Source of the DNA: Bacteroidaceae bacterium
GTDB lineage: Bacteria; Bacteroidota; Bacteroidia; Bacteroidales; Bacteroidaceae
Direction: 5' to 3'
NCBI GenBank assembly: GCA_017451695.1
Contig: JAFTNW010000018.1
Coordinates: forward strand, 1-39,500
Length of the DNA: 39,500 nucleotides
This document shows, in pieces, positions 36,908 through 39,500 of the stretch (position 1 is its first letter; every line of letters begins with the position of its first letter). The notes under the pieces were generated by a model. The model saw only the letters and a list, made by a program, of their open reading frames with translations, was not told the DNA's origin and searched no databases. A program made the translations under genes and the position numbers.

Positions 36908-36992
36908 AATCCCCCCCCTTTTTTTCTCGTCATAGGAACTTAATGCTGATTCCGCTTTTAAACCGGGCTTGCACCTTATTCTTGCGCACATT

Positions 36993-37047
36993 TGTCAAAT
37001 TGACAGACAAAATCGTGTGTTTTAGCATTATTTGTGTCATTTTGACA
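36993..37047. promoter_or_regulatory. Two operator-like palindromes, TGTCA-N3-TGACA, 42 bp apart
   Basis: TGTCAAATTGACA (36993-37005) is a perfect 13-base palindrome. TGTCATTTTGACA (37035-37047) has the same half sites. Their centres (36999 and 37041) are 42 bp apart, four helical turns, so bound dimers would face the same side of the DNA. The second overlaps the -33 box of the promoter at 37041-37073. This is the geometry of a repressor operator. The rest of 36934-37134 shows no gene. Confidence 0.6.
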
Positions 37048-37073
37048 TTGTTTAACAGATGGCACTATTTTTG
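37041..37073 (+). promoter_or_regulatory. Promoter for the RepA-like ATPase gene
   Basis: TTTG (37041-37044), a 21-nt spacer and TATTTTTG (37066-37073) match the Bacteroidota consensus. The expected start near 37080 gives a leader of about 55 nt before the ATG at 37135. The -33 box lies inside the second TGTCA-N3-TGACA palindrome. Confidence 0.7.
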
Positions 37074-37134
37074 GATATTAATCAGTGTACAGCGATATAG
37101 AGAGCTGGGTATATTAATTAAAAAAAAAGAAAAG

Positions 37135-38469
37135 ATGAGCACAGAAAATTATAGAGTAAAAATAGGCGTAACTTCAAAGGGAGGAGTGTGTTGTGAATGC
37201 CGTGAAAGCTTCTTTGGAAAAGTTTTGGGATATGGTTCATTAGCGGTTGTTGGAGTATATGGCTTAAAAAAACTAATAGATGTCGGGGCTAAAAAAATTG
37301 ATCGTTGGTTAAACGGAAATGGCAAAGACACAAAAGGTACTAGTATAGAAGCCAATAAACAAAATTCTCCTCAAGCAACTATTGAGGTAAAAGAAGAGGC
37401 TTTGACAGACTTCTCAAAACCTATTACAGAAGGTAAACAAGTGGAGTTCTTGTTTGATAAATCTATCCCTAAAAATGGCATAACCCTATTAGCTGCAGCA
37501 AAAGGTGTTGGTAAGAGTGGAGTATGTATGCAGATTGCACAGAACCTGGCACGCATAGGTAAATATCCGCTTTTTAATGCAGATGAGGTCAAAGAAACCG
37601 TAACTGTTGTTTACGCTGATTATGAACTTAAAGAGGAGCAAATTAAAACTCGTTATCCATCATTGCAGAACAACAACTATTTTAGGTGGAGTAATATTCG
37701 AAACACTAAGAGTGCGCATCTGTTGAGCAGTTTGAGAAAAACATTAAACAACATCCCAACCACCTCTGCATTGGTTGTCATAGACAATCTTTCAAAGATC
37801 GACGGATTGGGAAATGCCGATAAAGCAAAACAATTCTATGAGGAACTTGAAGTCATAAGAGATGAGTATAGCAGCAAAGGTGTCTCTGTTGCATTTATAC
37901 TTGTTGCTCATCTTGAACGCGAGAAGAATATTTACAAAGAGATCACCCCTTGCGATTTGACAGGTGCTGCCTCAATATACTATTATGCAGATGCAGTCTT
38001 AGCCATAGGAACTGCACGTGAAGAAGGCACCATATATTTGAAGGAACTTGAAATTAGAGACCGCGCCAAAGAAGAAAATGTATATGTCTTCAAACGCAAT
38101 ATTAGCGATTGGTTGCATTACGAATTTGTCGGCATGACAACAGAACGTGAAGCACTTCCCGTTAAGAGCGGAGATAAAAATGCCATTCAGGTACTAAACG
38201 AAGAAGTGGAAATTGAGGATGAGATAATCAAACAAGCTAGGAACTTGAGTGACAAAGATGTCGAATCCATTAAAGATGGACTTCCGGCAGAATGTTTTTA
38301 TGACAATATGAGCGAAGATAAAAAGGAAGAGGCTCTTAATATCCTCCGTAAATTAGCAGAAGTAGCAGATTCAGCACGCCATACACATAGAATATTCTTG
38401 CTTAAGTATGGTTTGTATACAAGTCGCCCCACTGTTACAAGAATATGGAACGAAGTTAAATCGCGTTAA
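37135..38469 (+). CDS. RepA/RecA-like replicative ATPase (AAA_25 type)
   Basis: The chosen start at 37135 (MSTENYRVKIG) follows an A-rich stretch. The frame is open from 36943, but that part runs through the promoter and palindromes. The 444 residues contain an N-terminal segment with CCEC (19-22) and a hydrophobic helix (about 28-49), then a RecA-fold core with Walker A AAKGVGKSG (121-129) and Walker B ALVVIDN (212-218). A final strand FILVAHLE and a C-terminal helical part (YTSRPTVTRIWNEV) that may be a winged helix follow. The core resembles RepA-type hexameric helicases of plasmids and mobile elements. A neighbouring primase and the TTTACA array downstream fit a replication role. Confidence 0.75.
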   Translation: MSTENYRVKIGVTSKGGVCCECRESFFGKVLGYGSLAVVGVYGLKKLIDVGAKKIDRWLNGNGKDTKGTSIEANKQNSPQATIEVKEEALTDFSKPITEGKQVEFLFDKSIPKNGITLLAAAKGVGKSGVCMQIAQNLARIGKYPLFNADEVKETVTVVYADYELKEEQIKTRYPSLQNNNYFRWSNIRNTKSAHLLSSLRKTLNNIPTTSALVVIDNLSKIDGLGNADKAKQFYEELEVIRDEYSSKGVSVAFILVAHLEREKNIYKEITPCDLTGAASIYYYADAVLAIGTAREEGTIYLKELEIRDRAKEENVYVFKRNISDWLHYEFVGMTTEREALPVKSGDKNAIQVLNEEVEIEDEIIKQARNLSDKDVESIKDGLPAECFYDNMSEDKKEEALNILRKLAEVADSARHTHRIFLLKYGLYTSRPTVTRIWNEVKSR

Positions 38470-38487
38470 TTGCCAATATATTAACGC

Positions 38488-38567
38488 TTTACAAAACATT
38501 TTACATATAGTTTACACGAGCTTTACATGTAAATTAGGATGTAAGCCCTGTGTAAAGCTCGTGTAAA
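38488..38567. repeat. Symmetric array of eight phased TTTACA hexamers (candidate origin)
   Basis: TTTACA begins at 38488, 38500, 38511 and 38522. The inverted form TGTAAA begins at 38528, 38540 (as TGTAAG), 38551 and 38562. Spacings are 12, 11 and 11 bp in both halves, close to one helical turn, and the halves meet as TTTACATGTAAA. In addition, 38511-38527 and 38551-38567 are a perfect 17-bp inverted repeat. The array lies between convergent genes, so it is not a promoter operator for either. An origin, partition or regulatory nucleoprotein site is most likely. Between 38568 and 38626 I see nothing more. Confidence 0.75.
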
Positions 38568-38626
38568 GGATGTTTAGCCCGATTTTCACGCAGTAAGTGG
38601 CCTTCGCGCCGCCCAAAAAGCAAATG

Positions 38627-38658
38627 AGAGAGAACCGATTTAATCAGTTCTCTCTTTT
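38627..38658. terminator. Terminator between the RepA-like and HNH-like genes
   Basis: Arms 38627-38635 (agagagaac) and 38647-38655 (gttctctct) make a 9-bp stem, extended by gatt/aatc in the loop, followed by Ts at 38655-38658. It begins 7 bp after the minus-strand HNH-like stop and can also serve the plus-strand gene. Confidence 0.7.
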
Positions 38659-38661
38659 CTA

Positions 38662-39393
38662 TTACCACCCAGGGTGAAGCCGTTTGCCGGGGTTAAGCTC
38701 AACAGTCCTTTGATGCCTCCACTCTTTAACCTTCTCTTGGTACTCTATATATCGAGGATCGGTAGCCTCAACCCATTCAAGATTGTCCTTGTGAAAGTTG
38801 GTGGGGTTGTAATCTTTGTGGAGTATCACGGGTGATTTAAGGCTGTATTTCTCGCCTGCAATATAACCGGCGGCATCCATTAAATCGTCTACCAAAAAAC
38901 TTCCACTTCCTTTTGGGTTAGAGACACGAGGGGGAATACAGCGTATGAGGTCTGTATCTGCATCACCTATACTGTCGTAAATCGTTAGCTCCTGACCTCC
39001 GTAAAATATTCCACCATTTTCTGTGACGCTTATACCACTAGGAAGATTAAATGTCGAGGTAGTTGTATGCACCGTAGCTTTTACAATTTCCTTTAACTCG
39101 AGATTTTTATAGTACAGGTTGGCTTTATTCCCATCTTTGTAACAAATTTCATAATTCTTGCCATCTGGAGGTACGGGAGGGCAGAAGCAGATGAATACAG
39201 CCTTTTTTACGTAGATGGTCTGGTAACCCGTTTGCACGTACTTTTCTCCATTACCATCTGTTTTTACGCTCAAGTATTTCCAAGAACCGTTTTTTTGTTT
39301 AACAGCCACCACTGTACCATCCTCACTAACCCATATATAACCGTCTTTGTAATATCTACACCTTTTACCCTTAATTATTTTTTCTGTTGCCAT
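38662..39393 (-). CDS. Protein with two degenerate HNH-endonuclease-like modules
   Basis: The 243-residue protein repeats one plan twice. Module one (about 17-100) has GYIWVSEDGTVVA, then VKKAVFICFCPPVPPDG, then ICYKDGNKANLYYKNLEL. Module two (about 120-209) has SGISVTENGGIFY and ends with PVILHKDYNPTNFHKDNLEWVE. The endings match the HNH/NUMOD pattern 'vHxDgNxxNNxxxNLEWv' found in phage and mobile-element homing nucleases. Module one has Tyr where the His should be. Module two keeps that His (His192), but the other HNH histidine is not clear in either. It may bind DNA without cutting, or cut with only the second module. An upstream partial gene overlaps its start. Confidence 0.65.
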   Translation of the reverse strand: MATEKIIKGKRCRYYKDGYIWVSEDGTVVAVKQKNGSWKYLSVKTDGNGEKYVQTGYQTIYVKKAVFICFCPPVPPDGKNYEICYKDGNKANLYYKNLELKEIVKATVHTTTSTFNLPSGISVTENGGIFYGGQELTIYDSIGDADTDLIRCIPPRVSNPKGSGSFLVDDLMDAAGYIAGEKYSLKSPVILHKDYNPTNFHKDNLEWVEATDPRYIEYQEKVKEWRHQRTVELNPGKRLHPGW

Positions 39394-39500
39394 AGTAACT
39401 TTGTTTTTTTATTAAATACATTATTCTTTTTCTATCATCAATGACCAAATTGCCATTGTCTTCAACTGTCTCGTGGCGTTCTCTCTCAATCTCAATATCC
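39371..39500 (-). CDS. Partial gene upstream of and overlapping the HNH-like gene (5' end outside window)
   Basis: The minus-strand frame entering at 39499 is open for 42 codons (DIEIERERHETVEDNGNL and on to YLIKKQSYYGNRKNN) and stops at 39371, inside the first codons of the HNH-like gene, an overlap of 23 bp. The charged, low-hydrophobic composition looks like protein, and such overlaps are common in compact phage-like operons. Too little is visible to name it, and the frame could be open by chance. Confidence 0.45.
   Translation of the reverse strand, partial: DIEIERERHETVEDNGNLVIDDRKRIMYLIKKQSYYGNRKNN

Noticed and set aside
36943..37134. Start of the RepA-like ATPase at 36943
   Set aside because: The segment contains the promoter and both palindromes, and its residues look like translated A/T-rich non-coding DNA. 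Met at 37135 fits better.
38488..38567. TTTACA array as an operator or as a transcription terminator
   Set aside because: Both flanking genes end at this gap, so there is no promoter to control. The 17-bp stem has a 23-nt loop and no U-tract, and a better terminator lies at 38627-38658.

Overview
The window looks like a Bacteroidales (Bacteroidota) chromosome carrying the left part of an integrated mobile element. The evidence is the gene order tuf-tRNA-Trp-secE-nusG-rplKAJL-rpoBC, several promoters of the Bacteroidota type (TTTG, 19-21 nt, TAnnTTTG), Bacteroidota-specific families (DUF4292 lipoprotein, glycine-lipid acyltransferase pair, BT4734-like primase), and tRNA genes without encoded CCA. 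I cannot name the genus.

Region 1 (1-12440) is the transcription/translation supercluster. It holds the end of an EF-Tu gene, tRNA-Trp, secE, nusG, four 50S protein genes, rpoB and rpoC. A strong hairpin with a T-tract between rplL and rpoB looks like an attenuator, and a long palindrome with eight Ts ends the cluster after rpoC.

Region 2 (12441-19030) is on the plus strand. A well-formed promoter drives a two-gene acyltransferase operon, probably glycine-lipid synthesis (glsA/glsB-like). Next comes a tight envelope-related run: dut, a TPR protein, a DUF4292 lipoprotein and an EnvC-like coiled-coil protein with a degenerate LytM domain.

Region 3 (19150-28283) is on the minus strand. It contains an arginine operon (argR, GNAT, argG, argC, argD), myo-inositol-1-phosphate synthase, dihydrolipoamide dehydrogenase, a secreted protein with two NTF2-like halves, and a multi-pass membrane protein. 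Two diverged copies of a 70-80 bp dispersed repeat (TGTC.. to ..ATGACA) lie upstream of dut and inside the arg operon.

Region 4 (28284-32165) holds a flavodoxin-ferredoxin protein, a secreted TPR-like protein, an unrecognised coiled-coil membrane protein, and three tRNA genes: Pro and Gly on the minus strand, Phe on the plus strand.

Region 5 (32166-39500) is visibly more A+T-rich and is an integrated element that starts at the 3' end of tRNA-Phe. Its right end is outside the window. A tyrosine recombinase lies beside four GTTAAAC repeats that look like arm-type sites. A replication-like module follows: an SF2 helicase-like protein without a Walker A lysine, an archaeo-eukaryotic-type (BT4734-like) primase, and a RepA/RecA-like ATPase. 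Two 13-bp palindromes 42 bp apart precede the ATPase gene, and one overlaps its -33 box. Downstream, between two convergent genes, is a symmetric array of eight helically phased TTTACA hexamers, the best candidate here for an undescribed origin or nucleoprotein site. A protein with two degenerate HNH-like modules and a partial upstream gene close the window.
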